Shown one piece after another: positions 36,953-45,895 of a DNA stretch of 64,000 nt. This DNA comes from Parasutterella muris (lineage in GTDB: Bacteria > Pseudomonadota > Gammaproteobacteria > Burkholderiales > Burkholderiaceae_F): positions 3,260-67,259 of the forward strand of contig NZ_CALPCV010000013.1 in the NCBI RefSeq assembly GCF_943193095.1, read 5' to 3'. The position numbers and the translations under genes were made by a program. How positions within the stretch are numbered: position 1 is the first letter of the stretch; each line of letters starts with the position of its first letter. The notes under the pieces were generated by a model. It did not search any database, had not been told where the DNA came from, and saw only the letters and a list, made by a program, of their open reading frames with translations.

Positions 36953-37699
36953 ATGGCTTATATCAATTTAAAGGATGTGACTGTGGATATCCCAATTTTT
37001 AATTCACAGGGGCGCTCTCTTAAAAAAAAGGTACTAGGTATTGCTACCGGAGGCCGTATTGGATTAACAGAATCGGGAAAAACAATTGTTCGATCTTTAT
37101 CGAATATTAATCTGGAAATTAAAACACAAGTTCGACTTGGGATTATAGGCCACAACGGGGCAGGCAAGAGCACCTTGTTGAGAGTTCTAAGTGGGGTCTA
37201 CCAACCTACGTTCGGTTCTGCCACTATAGTTGGAAAAATTGGTTCATTGATTGGAATTTCGCTTGGAATTGATCCTGAAGCTACGGGTGTAGAGAATATA
37301 TATATTCGAGCAGCTCTGTTGGGCATTCCAAAAGAGACTGTTGACCATGAACTAGATGGTATTGTTAAATTTTCCGGATTAGGAGATTTCATTGAAATGC
37401 CAGTTAGAACCTATTCAACTGGTATGCATCTCCGATTGGCTTTTGCAGTATCAACAATGATCACTCCTGACATCCTGTTAATGGATGAGTGGTTATCAGT
37501 AGGTGATGAGAGTTTCAAAAACCAAGCTGAACAAAGATTAAACGGGCTTATCGAAAGGGCGAACATACTTGTGATTGCCAGCCATTCTAGAAGCTTAATA
37601 GAGCGATGTTGCAATAAGGTTCTATGGCTTGAAAGGGGGGAGGTGAAAATGATTGGCGATCCTAAAGAGATTTGCTCTTTATATTTTAGTAAGAAATAA
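36953..37699 (+). CDS. wzt: ABC polysaccharide export ATPase (Wzt/KpsT type, no carbohydrate-binding domain)
   Basis: 248 aa. Walker A GHNGAGKST in IIGHNGAGKSTLLRVLSG, signature YSTGMHLRLAFAV, Walker B ILLMDEWLSVGD and the switch His in VIASHS are all present. The protein ends right after the nucleotide-binding domain, so the C-terminal carbohydrate-binding domain of long Wzt proteins is absent. That is the KpsT-like or short-Wzt form, which usually exports polymers not recognised by a terminal modification. Paired with Wzm. Confidence 0.9.
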   Translation: MAYINLKDVTVDIPIFNSQGRSLKKKVLGIATGGRIGLTESGKTIVRSLSNINLEIKTQVRLGIIGHNGAGKSTLLRVLSGVYQPTFGSATIVGKIGSLIGISLGIDPEATGVENIYIRAALLGIPKETVDHELDGIVKFSGLGDFIEMPVRTYSTGMHLRLAFAVSTMITPDILLMDEWLSVGDESFKNQAEQRLNGLIERANILVIASHSRSLIERCCNKVLWLERGEVKMIGDPKEICSLYFSKK

Positions 37700-37804
37700 T
37701 AATGAAATATAAAATTTCAGCTATTTACCATAGGCTAGCTCAGATTTCGTCAGATTCAATTTATCCGGGTTCGACGCTCCAAATTTAAAGCGATAGATCA
37801 TGAA

Positions 37805-37833
37805 ATAGGCCTTCTCAATTAAGAAAGGCCTAT
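37805..37833. terminator. Hairpin between Wzt and the ISAs1 remnant
   Basis: 9-bp arms 37805-37813 and 37825-37833 around an 11-nt loop. On the minus strand the stem is followed by a short T stretch (atttcat), so it may end the transcript of the decayed transposase; on the plus strand there is no T-run. Confidence 0.45.
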
Positions 37834-37891
37834 CAGATCATCTCAAGATACACCCATTCATTGCAGCGAGCATATCTTCAACTTTGTTAAG

Positions 37892-39218
37892 CTAGTTTCT
37901 TAACATGGGATTTGAAGGCGCATCCATTGCGTTTTTTTCTTTTATCTGTGTTTGGATTTTTGTAGTGGAGTTAAGAGCGATATTATTCAGCATGGTCCTT
38001 CAGGCCAGGTACTAAGCATTTGTGTACTGAAGCCGATCCTGATCGAAGGCCATGTCAAGAGCCCAATGCCCTTTATTTTCAATTGCCCAGTGCTGCCGTA
38101 TCGCTCTCTGCAATGCTGTCTCGACGTTTCGTCTCTCTAATCTGAGCGAGGAGATGTAGTAACGAACCTGGGATCAAGGATTTCTCCGGTGTTTTTTACA
38201 ACGGTATCTGTGACGGCTTTAACAATACAGCCTTCCTCAAGGTCAACCCATCTCTTGACATTCTCTCTTAGGAGTAGATTAGGCAGCAGAACCTGCGTCT
38301 TTCGTTTGACGATTTTTCACCTTTATCGGTAACGGAGGTGGCTGCTGACTTGTAGTCATGAGATCCCAATTCAAAGACGTCACAGACCTGTTTGTAGATC
38401 AGATCCTGATTCTTTTTAAGAGCAAGACTGTAGTCAGCTTTGGATTCGATGATTTGAGCTGCAAATTCTCTTTGAGTATTCAACGCATCAGCAGTAGTAA
38501 TGACTCCGCTAATGTCCAGTGTGCTGATAAGTTTTGAAGCACAGGTGATTTCACTTTTCTTCTCGGCAATAACCAGCCGGGCCAAAATGATTTCATTGTT
38601 CGTGTCCATAATCTTCAAAACATACGGCGAATGTTCGAATTTATTCCGTGAGGCTCTGACAGCTTGTCCGTCTACTGCAACTACGGGATGGGATAACCTG
38701 CTTTGAAGTATCTGCACAAACTGATTAATCAGGACGGAGTTTTTATCCTTCCCGATAATCACCGTGATATGTCTGACCGTGTCGTGAAAAATATTACTGC
38801 CCGGGTAATTCGGGAATATCTTCTTGAGCAGGGGACGGCTGTTACTCCAATATTATGCAATTTCAGCGCATGACGTCTTTCCTTCCATCGCAGCAAGAAG
38901 AATGACGCCGAAGACAATTTCAAGTGAATAAATAACCCGATTTTCATCTCTGGGGGCAGACAGTTCTTTTGCAGGAGCCACTATTATTTCACCTTTAGAG
39001 CTCTTTTTTTTCTACGCAGATCTAAAGGAACTAATTCCTCCAAGTTGGATTCGCCCTAGGGCCGCTTGCGAGAGTTTCTGTTGAAGTTCTTTGACTGTTT
39101 TTGATCTTAGGGTCATAGACGCAGACAACTCTTTGAACCTAAGACCACCCGTCCTTTCTCTTAGCTCGGATTATCGGAGTGAGTTCCTTTGGTGTCTCTG
39201 ATTGAGGTCAAGCCATAA
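37892..39218 (-). pseudogene. Decayed ISAs1-family transposase
   Basis: Fragments of one transposase can be read through several stops and at least one frameshift. Around 39000-38860: RDENRVIYSLEIVFGVILLA, then TAA (38853-38855) in the same frame. 38762-38268 is the open core: VVAVDGQAVRAS and GVITTADALNTQREFAAQI, the ISAs1 DDE signature. Downstream in another frame comes HWAIENKGHWALDMAFDQD, the family's C-terminal E-containing motif, and finally NPMLRN before the stop at 37892. A start ATG lies at 39218. Dead copy separating the ABC exporter from the glycosyltransferase genes. Confidence 0.75.
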
Positions 39219-39430
39219 TTATCTCCTAATATTGCTCTTATAGTTACACCTATATACCACGATATTAAGCAAGCTTTTTTAGATAATTAATGAATTTTTT
39301 TGAATAATTTCTTCTAAGAATTCGGATTAGTCATTCGTCAGACCTAGAGTCTAAATGTCTAATGAGCCCTTTACCCGACTTTTAGGTTACAATGACAAAA
39401 TATTTAACTGATTCAAGCAGAAAGCAAAAA

Positions 39431-40594
39431 ATGAAAATAGCTGTTTTTGGTACAGGGTACGTGGGACTGTCTCTTTCTGTACTCCTTGCTCAGAAAAATG
39501 AAGTGGTAGCAGTTGATGTTTTGGAAAAAAAAGTTGAGTTAATTAATAAGAAAATTAGTCCCATTGTTGATGCGAAGTTGCAGAGTTTTCTCTCCAATAA
39601 AAAGTTGAATCTTCTGGCTACCCTTGACGCTGAACTAGCCCTAAAAGATGCTGACTTTCTAATTATTGCGACTCCGACAAATTATGATCCTCAGACCAAC
39701 AACTTTGATACCTCTTCTGTTGAACAAGTGATTTCTCTAGCATCTAATTTGGAATTTAAGGGAACGATCGTTATTAAATCTACCGTTCCTGTTGGATTTA
39801 CTAACAAAATTAATACAGAAGGATATTCAAACGTTATTTTTTCACCAGAATTTCTTAGAGAGGGATTCGCATTGCAAGACAATCTCTTCCCCTCTCGAAT
39901 CGTTGTGGGTGGGAATCGAGTTGCTAGCGAAAAATTTGCAAAGTTGCTTTTGGATGCAGCTGAGAAAAAAAACGTTCCTTGCTTATTTACTGGCCCTACA
40001 GAAGCTGAAGCGATAAAACTTTTTTCAAATACCTACTTGGCAATGAGGATCAGTTTCTTTAATGAGTTGGACACTTTCGCCTTGACAGAAAACCTCAATA
40101 CAAAAAAAATAATAGAAGGAGTTTGTTTAGATCCGAGGATTGGCGGTGATTATTGCAATCCCTCTTTTGGCTATGGGGGCTACTGTTTGCCTAAAGATAC
40201 GAAACAGCTCCTATCTAACTATCAGAAGATTCCTCAGGAACTTATTGGTGCAACAGTTGGCTCAAACCGAGTTAGGAAAGAATTTATCACTCAACAGGTT
40301 ATCAATTTAAATCCTCAAGTAGTTGGAATATTTAGACTTGTCATGAAGAGGAATTCTGATAATTTCAGGGAATCTGCAATTTTTGATATTATCGAAAACC
40401 TGTCCAAAAGAGGCATAGAAATTATTATTTATGAGCCTACGCTAAGATCTACTTTGTATCAAGGGAAAAAAGTTCTCCAGGATCTATCTCAGTTTAAAAA
40501 AGTATCAAATGTTATTTTAGCAAATAGATGGGATCATTCATTAGAAGATGTACGTTATAAAGTCTATACAAGGGATGTGTTTTATACCGATTAA
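39431..40594 (+). CDS. ugd: UDP-glucose 6-dehydrogenase
   Basis: 387 aa from the ATG at 39431 (MKIAVFGTGYVGLSLSVLLA), preferred over an in-frame ATG 13 codons upstream because the NAD motif G-x-G-x-x-G normally starts within the first 12 residues. Central domain with STVPVGFTNKI and SPEFLREGFALQDN; catalytic cysteine in GYGGYCLPKDTKQL near residue 251; C-terminal UDP-binding domain. Oxidises UDP-glucose twice to UDP-glucuronate, which feeds acidic polysaccharides. Length is usual for the shorter bacterial Ugd. Confidence 0.93.
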   Translation: MKIAVFGTGYVGLSLSVLLAQKNEVVAVDVLEKKVELINKKISPIVDAKLQSFLSNKKLNLLATLDAELALKDADFLIIATPTNYDPQTNNFDTSSVEQVISLASNLEFKGTIVIKSTVPVGFTNKINTEGYSNVIFSPEFLREGFALQDNLFPSRIVVGGNRVASEKFAKLLLDAAEKKNVPCLFTGPTEAEAIKLFSNTYLAMRISFFNELDTFALTENLNTKKIIEGVCLDPRIGGDYCNPSFGYGGYCLPKDTKQLLSNYQKIPQELIGATVGSNRVRKEFITQQVINLNPQVVGIFRLVMKRNSDNFRESAIFDIIENLSKRGIEIIIYEPTLRSTLYQGKKVLQDLSQFKKVSNVILANRWDHSLEDVRYKVYTRDVFYTD

Positions 40595-40653
40595 ATGGCA
40601 ATTCTCTGTATATTGCATTTTTCCTATATTTAGATTTTATAGAGGTACTTAAC

Positions 40654-41664
40654 TTGTTTTCCCAATATAAAGTCACCGTAGTTATCCCTTACTTTAACAG
40701 TGAGGCTTATATAAGAAGGTGCCTAGAGTCTGTCATTTCACAATCTCTGACAGATATTCAGATAATCTGTGTTGACGATGGCTCTACAGATAATTCAACG
40801 AATATAGTCAGTTCGATAGCAGAAAATGATGAGAGAGTGATTTTGCTTTCTCAGCCAAATGGAGGGGCGGGAAAGGCCAGAAACTTAGCTTTCGATTACA
40901 TTAAAGGAGACTATGTTCTTTTTCTTGATGCAGACGATTTTCTTTCCACTGAAGCATTGTCAGAGGCTTTTTCCCTGGCCATAGAAGACAATTCTGATGT
41001 AGTGGTTATGAAGAGTTATGCATTCGAAGATGGGGTTGAAGAAAATTATTGGACGCAAAAAAACTGCATTAGATTTGATTTACTTCCAAGAGAACGTAAA
41101 TTCAAGCTGAGTGAAATAAGAAAAGATATTTTTTCAGCTTTTATTTGGTGGCCATGGGATAAATTAATTAAAAAAGAACTAATCAAAAAAAAGTCTCTTT
41201 ATTTTCAGGAACTAAGGACAACAAATGATTTGTTGTTTGTGTTCTCTGCAATGTTCCTAGCATCTTCCATTTCCATAACAAAAAACTCTCTTGTTTTTCA
41301 TAGGATCAGTTCGAGCTCACTTTCTGTAACAAGGCAGAAGTCGTGGACAAATTTTATTCAAGCTTTAATTGCTGTCAAGGATTTTCTTTTCAGGGAAAGG
41401 GTTTATTGTCGTCTTGAGCGGGATTTTCTTAATTATGTGATGACTTTCACGGTTTGGCAATTTTGTTCGCTACCTTTTAGTTCAATGCCAGGAGTGAAGT
41501 TACGATATCTCCCTCTTATCGAAAATTTTTTTGGAATAACAGATAAACAGTCCTCATTCTTTTACGATCAAAATAAGTTTGCAATTTTCTTAATTATCAC
41601 CGGAAAAAAAAGAGAGCCACGCCTCATTATCAAAACCTTACTTAAAAACTTTAAATATTTTTAG
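40654..41664 (+). CDS. Family 2 glycosyltransferase
   Basis: 336 aa, TTG start at 40654 preceded by AGAGG; no better start lies inside before the GT-A domain. VTVVIPYFNSEAYIRRCLES, VDDGSTDNS and LFLDADDFL give the complete nucleotide-sugar site, including the DxD. The C-terminal 130 residues form a variable acceptor region. No membrane segment, so cytoplasmic or peripheral. Transfers a sugar to the growing repeat unit; donor unknown. Confidence 0.88.
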   Translation: MFSQYKVTVVIPYFNSEAYIRRCLESVISQSLTDIQIICVDDGSTDNSTNIVSSIAENDERVILLSQPNGGAGKARNLAFDYIKGDYVLFLDADDFLSTEALSEAFSLAIEDNSDVVVMKSYAFEDGVEENYWTQKNCIRFDLLPRERKFKLSEIRKDIFSAFIWWPWDKLIKKELIKKKSLYFQELRTTNDLLFVFSAMFLASSISITKNSLVFHRISSSSLSVTRQKSWTNFIQALIAVKDFLFRERVYCRLERDFLNYVMTFTVWQFCSLPFSSMPGVKLRYLPLIENFFGITDKQSSFFYDQNKFAIFLIITGKKREPRLIIKTLLKNFKYF

Positions 41665-41675
41665 GCTTGATCTAA

Positions 41676-43469
41676 ATGAAAGAAAAACCTCTGGTATCCA
41701 TAATTATTCCTGTGTATAACTCGGCTCCTTTTATTGAGAGGTGCCTGGAATCAGTTCTACTTCAAGATTATGAGAACTTAGAAATTATCTGTATCGATGA
41801 TGGCTCCACTGATAAGAGTCTTGAATTGCTTAAGGCTTTAAAAGAACGTGCTCCTAATCTAGTGATATTAGAGCAAGACAACAAAGGTCCGGGAGCAGCC
41901 AGAAACCTTGGCTTAGATAAGTCTTCAGGAGAGTTTGTTTGCTTTCTAGACTCTGACGACAGAATCAGTGAGAACTTTATCAGTGAGTTGCTCTGTCTTG
42001 CTCTTCGAACACGTTCTGATATAGCTGCCACCTCGTCAGTTTTGTTAGATTATGGGAACTATCTTAAAGAGAAAGATGTTGGTCTCCCAAAAAATTTCGT
42101 AGGAGAGCTTTTTTCTTTAGAGGATCGTGCAAAGATCGTTCGTACAACTGGAGTAAGCTGTAACAAACTTTACAAGAAGAGTTTTCTTCAGAGTAACAAT
42201 ATCTTTTATTTGACATTGAATTCACCTTCTGAGGATAACTATTTCTCAATTCCTGCGATTTTTCTAGCAAATCAAATTGCAGTTACTTTTAAATGCTCCT
42301 ATTTTTACTTACAACATAGCTCCTCAATCACAAAAAAGATAATTTCATATCAATCCTTGGATACTTTTTTAATTTATTCGCTCATATTCCAACGGATGAG
42401 CCTTCTTCCATTACGTTGGGACGCTCGAAAGATAATTTTGAAAACTATCTCTGAAAGGCTAGAGATTGATGCTAGCTATGTAGAAAAAAAATTAGAAAAT
42501 AATTTTCTTCCTTACTTTAAAAAACAGAGAGAACTAACTCTCAGATCACTGGCAAACTCGATTCAGCTTGTCAATAAGCAAAAACAACGAGAGCCTCAAA
42601 TCATTATCTCTTTAACTTCTTATCCCAAAAGAATTAAAACAGTTGATAGAGTTGTGAATTCTATTCTGCATCAGACCGTTAAACCAGACAAAATTATTTT
42701 ATGGTTAGCCCAAGAAGAGTTTCCAGACAAAGTCATCCCAGAAGAAATCGAAAGATTGCAAAATAACATTTTTCAAATTAGATGGTGTGACAATCTTCGT
42801 TCATACAAAAAATTAATTCCCGCTTTGATAGATTTTCCGGAAGAAATTATCATCACAGTTGATGATGACGTTATTTATCCACCAAATTTAATCGAGGTTC
42901 TTTATAGGTCTTACTTAAGAGAGAGAGAGACGATTCACTGCAACAGATGTCACTGGATTAGATTAAAAGAAGGTAAGCTCTTATCTTATCAAGCTTGGAA
43001 ACAACAGCATGAATTCAAAGCCTCTAACGCTTCTTACCTTAACTTCTTAACTGGACTTGGCGGAGTTCTTTACCCGCCTCATTGTCTCGACAAAAAAGTT
43101 TTTGATCGAAGCTTATATGAAAGACTATGTCCTACTGGTGATGACATCTGGTTTTGGGCTATGGCTGTCATGAATGGAACAAAAATTAAACGTCCAAAAG
43201 AGTCCATTAGAACTTTTGAATTTATAGAAGGCTCCCAGGATAGCTCGTTATGGGATTTAAATAAATTCAGAAATGATTCGCAATTGTCGGCAGTCATGAA
43301 CGAATTTCCTATTTTACAAAACAGACTAATACGTGACAAAATAACAACGGAACCGTTAGATACAAATAAATTACTTTTACGGATTAAAAGGATTCTCTTA
43401 AAAATTTTCCCACGAGGAAGTAAAACATATATTTTTCTTAGAACTGTATATACCTATATATTTAAATAA
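41676..43469 (+). CDS. Two-domain glycosyltransferase
   Basis: 597 aa. Residues 5-230 are a family 2 GT-A domain (VSIIIPVYNSAPFIERCLES, IDDGSTDKSL, FLDSDDRIS). A helical linker follows, then from about residue 305 a second, different GT-A-like domain: IIISLTSYPKRIKTVDR, ITVDDDVIYPPNL (DDD metal site) and later GGVLYPPHCL and TGDDIWFWAMA. Such tandem transferases add two successive sugars or act as small polymerases. Starts 11 bases after the previous gene and ends two bases before the next; certainly one operon. Confidence 0.85.
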   Translation: MKEKPLVSIIIPVYNSAPFIERCLESVLLQDYENLEIICIDDGSTDKSLELLKALKERAPNLVILEQDNKGPGAARNLGLDKSSGEFVCFLDSDDRISENFISELLCLALRTRSDIAATSSVLLDYGNYLKEKDVGLPKNFVGELFSLEDRAKIVRTTGVSCNKLYKKSFLQSNNIFYLTLNSPSEDNYFSIPAIFLANQIAVTFKCSYFYLQHSSSITKKIISYQSLDTFLIYSLIFQRMSLLPLRWDARKIILKTISERLEIDASYVEKKLENNFLPYFKKQRELTLRSLANSIQLVNKQKQREPQIIISLTSYPKRIKTVDRVVNSILHQTVKPDKIILWLAQEEFPDKVIPEEIERLQNNIFQIRWCDNLRSYKKLIPALIDFPEEIIITVDDDVIYPPNLIEVLYRSYLRERETIHCNRCHWIRLKEGKLLSYQAWKQQHEFKASNASYLNFLTGLGGVLYPPHCLDKKVFDRSLYERLCPTGDDIWFWAMAVMNGTKIKRPKESIRTFEFIEGSQDSSLWDLNKFRNDSQLSAVMNEFPILQNRLIRDKITTEPLDTNKLLLRIKRILLKIFPRGSKTYIFLRTVYTYIFK

Positions 43470-43470
43470 A

Positions 43471-44484
43471 ATGGATTTAACAATTCTTATACCCTGCTAT
43501 AACAATGCACTCTATCTCGAAGATGCTTTAAATAGTCTGAAAGATTCTCGCAGCTTGGATAGTCAATCCTTCAAGATAATCGCTATTAATGACGGTTCTA
43601 AAGATAATTCATTAGATATCCTAAAAAAATTTATTAAAATAATGCCGAATCTTTCGATAATAGATAAGGAAAATTCAGGCTACGGGGACTCTTTAAACAT
43701 TGCACTACGGCAGGTTAAGACTAAGTATGTAGGCATATTGGAACCTGATGACTTAGCGTTTGTTAATGGTTTTGCTACGCTACTATCTGCTGCTGAAAAA
43801 CATGATCTTGATATTTGTAGAGGGTACTACATTTCTTTCAATCAAAAGAAAGAATGGAATTGTAAAAAAAGTTGGATCCCTAACGATAAAATTTTTTCTT
43901 CGAAAGAAGTCTTAGAGGTATTCATTGGAGGACCTTCAATTTGGTGTGCAATATATAAAACTGATTTTTTAAAAAAAAATCAAATTGAATTTCTTACAAC
44001 TCCTGGAGCAAGCTTTCAGGACACTTCTTTCGCTTTTAAGTGTTACCTAAAGGCGTCTAAGATCATGTTTATAGATACTCCAATTATCAGATATCGTACA
44101 GATAATGCAAATTCCTCTGTTAATAGTAAGGAAAAAGTTGACTTTCTATGTAAGGAATGGGCAGAAATTATTCGATATTTTGAAAAATACGGATCTAACT
44201 CTATACGGATAAAAAAAGCCTTGCCTATTCTTCAGAATGGCTCATATCAATGGAATCTTGATCGTTTAGATTCGGATCATAAAAAAGATTTTGTTTTTCT
44301 ATGGTCTTGTGAAATTAAAAAATTCATAAAAGATGGATATGTAAGTTGGAAATGGACACCTATTCAGTTGTGGTTTAAATTTTTCTTGCTGGCAAAGTTT
44401 CCCACTTTGTTCTACTATCTTCATAAGAACTTAAATTTTCAAACTCATCCATCCTCTCTAAAGAAAATCTCAATCTCCTCCTAA
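43471..44484 (+). CDS. Family 2 glycosyltransferase
   Basis: 337 aa. LTILIPCYNNALYLEDALNS, AINDGSKDNSLDI and LEPDDLAFV show a GT-A fold, although the metal motif reads EPDD rather than the usual DSDD. SGYGDSLNIALRQV and a C-terminal basic region (KFFLLAKFPTLFYYLHKN) match the clade acting on capsule and LPS repeat units. ATG at 43471 lies right behind the previous stop. Last gene before the IS66 block. Confidence 0.85.
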   Translation: MDLTILIPCYNNALYLEDALNSLKDSRSLDSQSFKIIAINDGSKDNSLDILKKFIKIMPNLSIIDKENSGYGDSLNIALRQVKTKYVGILEPDDLAFVNGFATLLSAAEKHDLDICRGYYISFNQKKEWNCKKSWIPNDKIFSSKEVLEVFIGGPSIWCAIYKTDFLKKNQIEFLTTPGASFQDTSFAFKCYLKASKIMFIDTPIIRYRTDNANSSVNSKEKVDFLCKEWAEIIRYFEKYGSNSIRIKKALPILQNGSYQWNLDRLDSDHKKDFVFLWSCEIKKFIKDGYVSWKWTPIQLWFKFFLLAKFPTLFYYLHKNLNFQTHPSSLKKISISS

Positions 44485-44548
44485 CAGTAAGAATTTTTAA
44501 GGAATCTCTGAACAGATGCTCTATAACTAGCTCACTACTAAATGCGAA

Positions 44549-44988
44549 GTGAGAGGCTTATTGCATAAGTTAAATTTTTTAAATTTCTCTACATACTGGT
44601 CTAACGTACTTTAACGGAGGACAAAATGGCTAGATTTTCTTGGGTGCACTATGAAGCCCTGGTTCGAGGAGAGCATCTTAATAGCACCGAGGTGTCGGAT
44701 AGACTAAGACGGGAAACTGGCAAGCGGATTCATCCTAAGACTATGGAGCAGAACCTTCCCAGCATGGTGAACAACTACTTCAAAGAACAGGCCGCAGTCA
44801 GTGTTTACTCTGGAGTCGACTGCAGCGGATTCCAATGAGTCAGCCGTTCTTAAATATCGAGTAGGCAGCATTGAATTTGAGTTTCACGCCGGCAATGCCG
44901 CTGACGTTGCTGTTGCGCTGCTTAAAACTATTCTGCAGGAGCGGAGCAAATGAACATTTTGTTCAAAGAGAGCTCTCGTGTGTCATTG
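44549..44988 (+). mobile_element. Truncated left end of an older IS66-family copy
   Basis: Begins with a diverged terminal repeat (15 of 20 bases match the intact copy's end), then a TnpA-like frame starting at 44626 (ARFSWVHYEALVRGEH) that loses its frame after about 65 codons, and the first bases of the tnpB frame (44950 on). At 44988 it stops abruptly where the second IS66 begins. Positions 44626 and 45066 are equivalent, exactly 440 bases apart, so this is a separate, older copy and not an intra-element repeat. Its right part is missing. Confidence 0.7.
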
Positions 44989-45065
44989 GTAAGCGTCTCA
45001 TCGCATAATTTTAATTTTTAAAACCTCGCCACATACTTGTCTAACGTACATTAACGGAGGACAAA

Positions 45066-45395
45066 ATGACGAGATTTTCTTGGGCGCACTATGAAGCCCT
45101 GGCTCGAAGAGAGTACCTTAACAGCACCGAGGTGTCGGAGAGAATAAGACGGGAAACCGGCAAGCGGATTCATCACGATATTGTGGAGCAGAACCTCCCC
45201 TGCGTGGTGAACAACTCCTTCAAAGAACAAACAGCAGTCTGTGTATTTACATTAGAGTCGGCGGCAGCGGATTCCAATGAGTCAGCCGTTCTTGAATATC
45301 GAGTAGACGGCATTGAATTTGAGCCTCACGCCAGTAATGCTGTCGAGTCTGCTGTTGCACTGCTCAGAACCATTCTGCAGGAGCGGAGCAAATGA
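45066..45395 (+). CDS. tnpA: IS66-family accessory protein TnpA-like
   Basis: 109 aa, ATG preceded by an excellent AACGGAGG ribosome site. N-terminal helix-turn-helix-like region (TRFSWAHYEALARREYLNST, then EVSERIRRETGKRI). In IS66 elements the first small gene is required together with TnpB and the transposase. Overlaps TnpB by 4 bases (ATGA). The assignment rests on position and gene order more than on sequence. Confidence 0.65.
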   Translation: MTRFSWAHYEALARREYLNSTEVSERIRRETGKRIHHDIVEQNLPCVVNNSFKEQTAVCVFTLESAAADSNESAVLEYRVDGIEFEPHASNAVESAVALLRTILQERSK

Positions 45396-45739
45396 ACATA
45401 TTGTTTAAGGAGAGTTCTCGTGTGTCATTGGTTGTAACGCCGACGGATCTGAGAGGCTCTTTCCAAAAACTGTGCAGTATTGCTCAGACGATGATGAACA
45501 TTGATGTCATGAGCGGCAGCGAGACTGTCGTTTTTATCTCAAAAAGTGCCAAGCTCTGTAAGATCATCACGGCTGACGAAAGAGGTTCTGTGGTGATCGT
45601 ACGCCGGCTGAATAAAGGCACGTTTGAAAGGATCATGGTTAAAGTGGAAGACGGCAGTGCTCAGCTGCTAAGTGTTTATGAACAGGAGCAATACCTCAAC
45701 GGCATAAGACTTTACGAAAAATGCTCTCGATACTGGTAA
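45392..45739 (+). CDS. tnpB: IS66-family Orf2 (TnpB)
   Basis: 115 aa. VVTPTDLRGSFQKLCSIAQT, VFISKSAKLCKIITADE and IVRRLNKGTFERI follow the IS66 Orf2 pattern (usually PTDMRKSFDGL...). Normal family length. Its ATG overlaps the TnpA stop, and a terminator follows 12 bases after its own stop, an uncommon arrangement that separates it from the transposase. Confidence 0.75.
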   Translation: MNILFKESSRVSLVVTPTDLRGSFQKLCSIAQTMMNIDVMSGSETVVFISKSAKLCKIITADERGSVVIVRRLNKGTFERIMVKVEDGSAQLLSVYEQEQYLNGIRLYEKCSRYW

Positions 45740-45751
45740 TATAAAACTCAA

Positions 45752-45785
45752 TAAAAATCCCGATGTTAGCGGGTTTATTTTTATA
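45752..45785 (+). terminator. Rho-independent terminator after IS66 tnpB
   Basis: Stem aatcccg/cgggttt around a short loop (45756-45775), directly followed by a T-rich tract (tttatttttata). Complete terminator geometry on the plus strand. Confidence 0.7.
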
Positions 45786-45895
45786 TAAATTGAATAAATA
45801 ATATCAATAATTAATTATTATAAACAATGGAAAATATTTTTTTACGATTGTTATATAGTATAATACCCATATGCATTAGAACGGTATTTTAAAGA

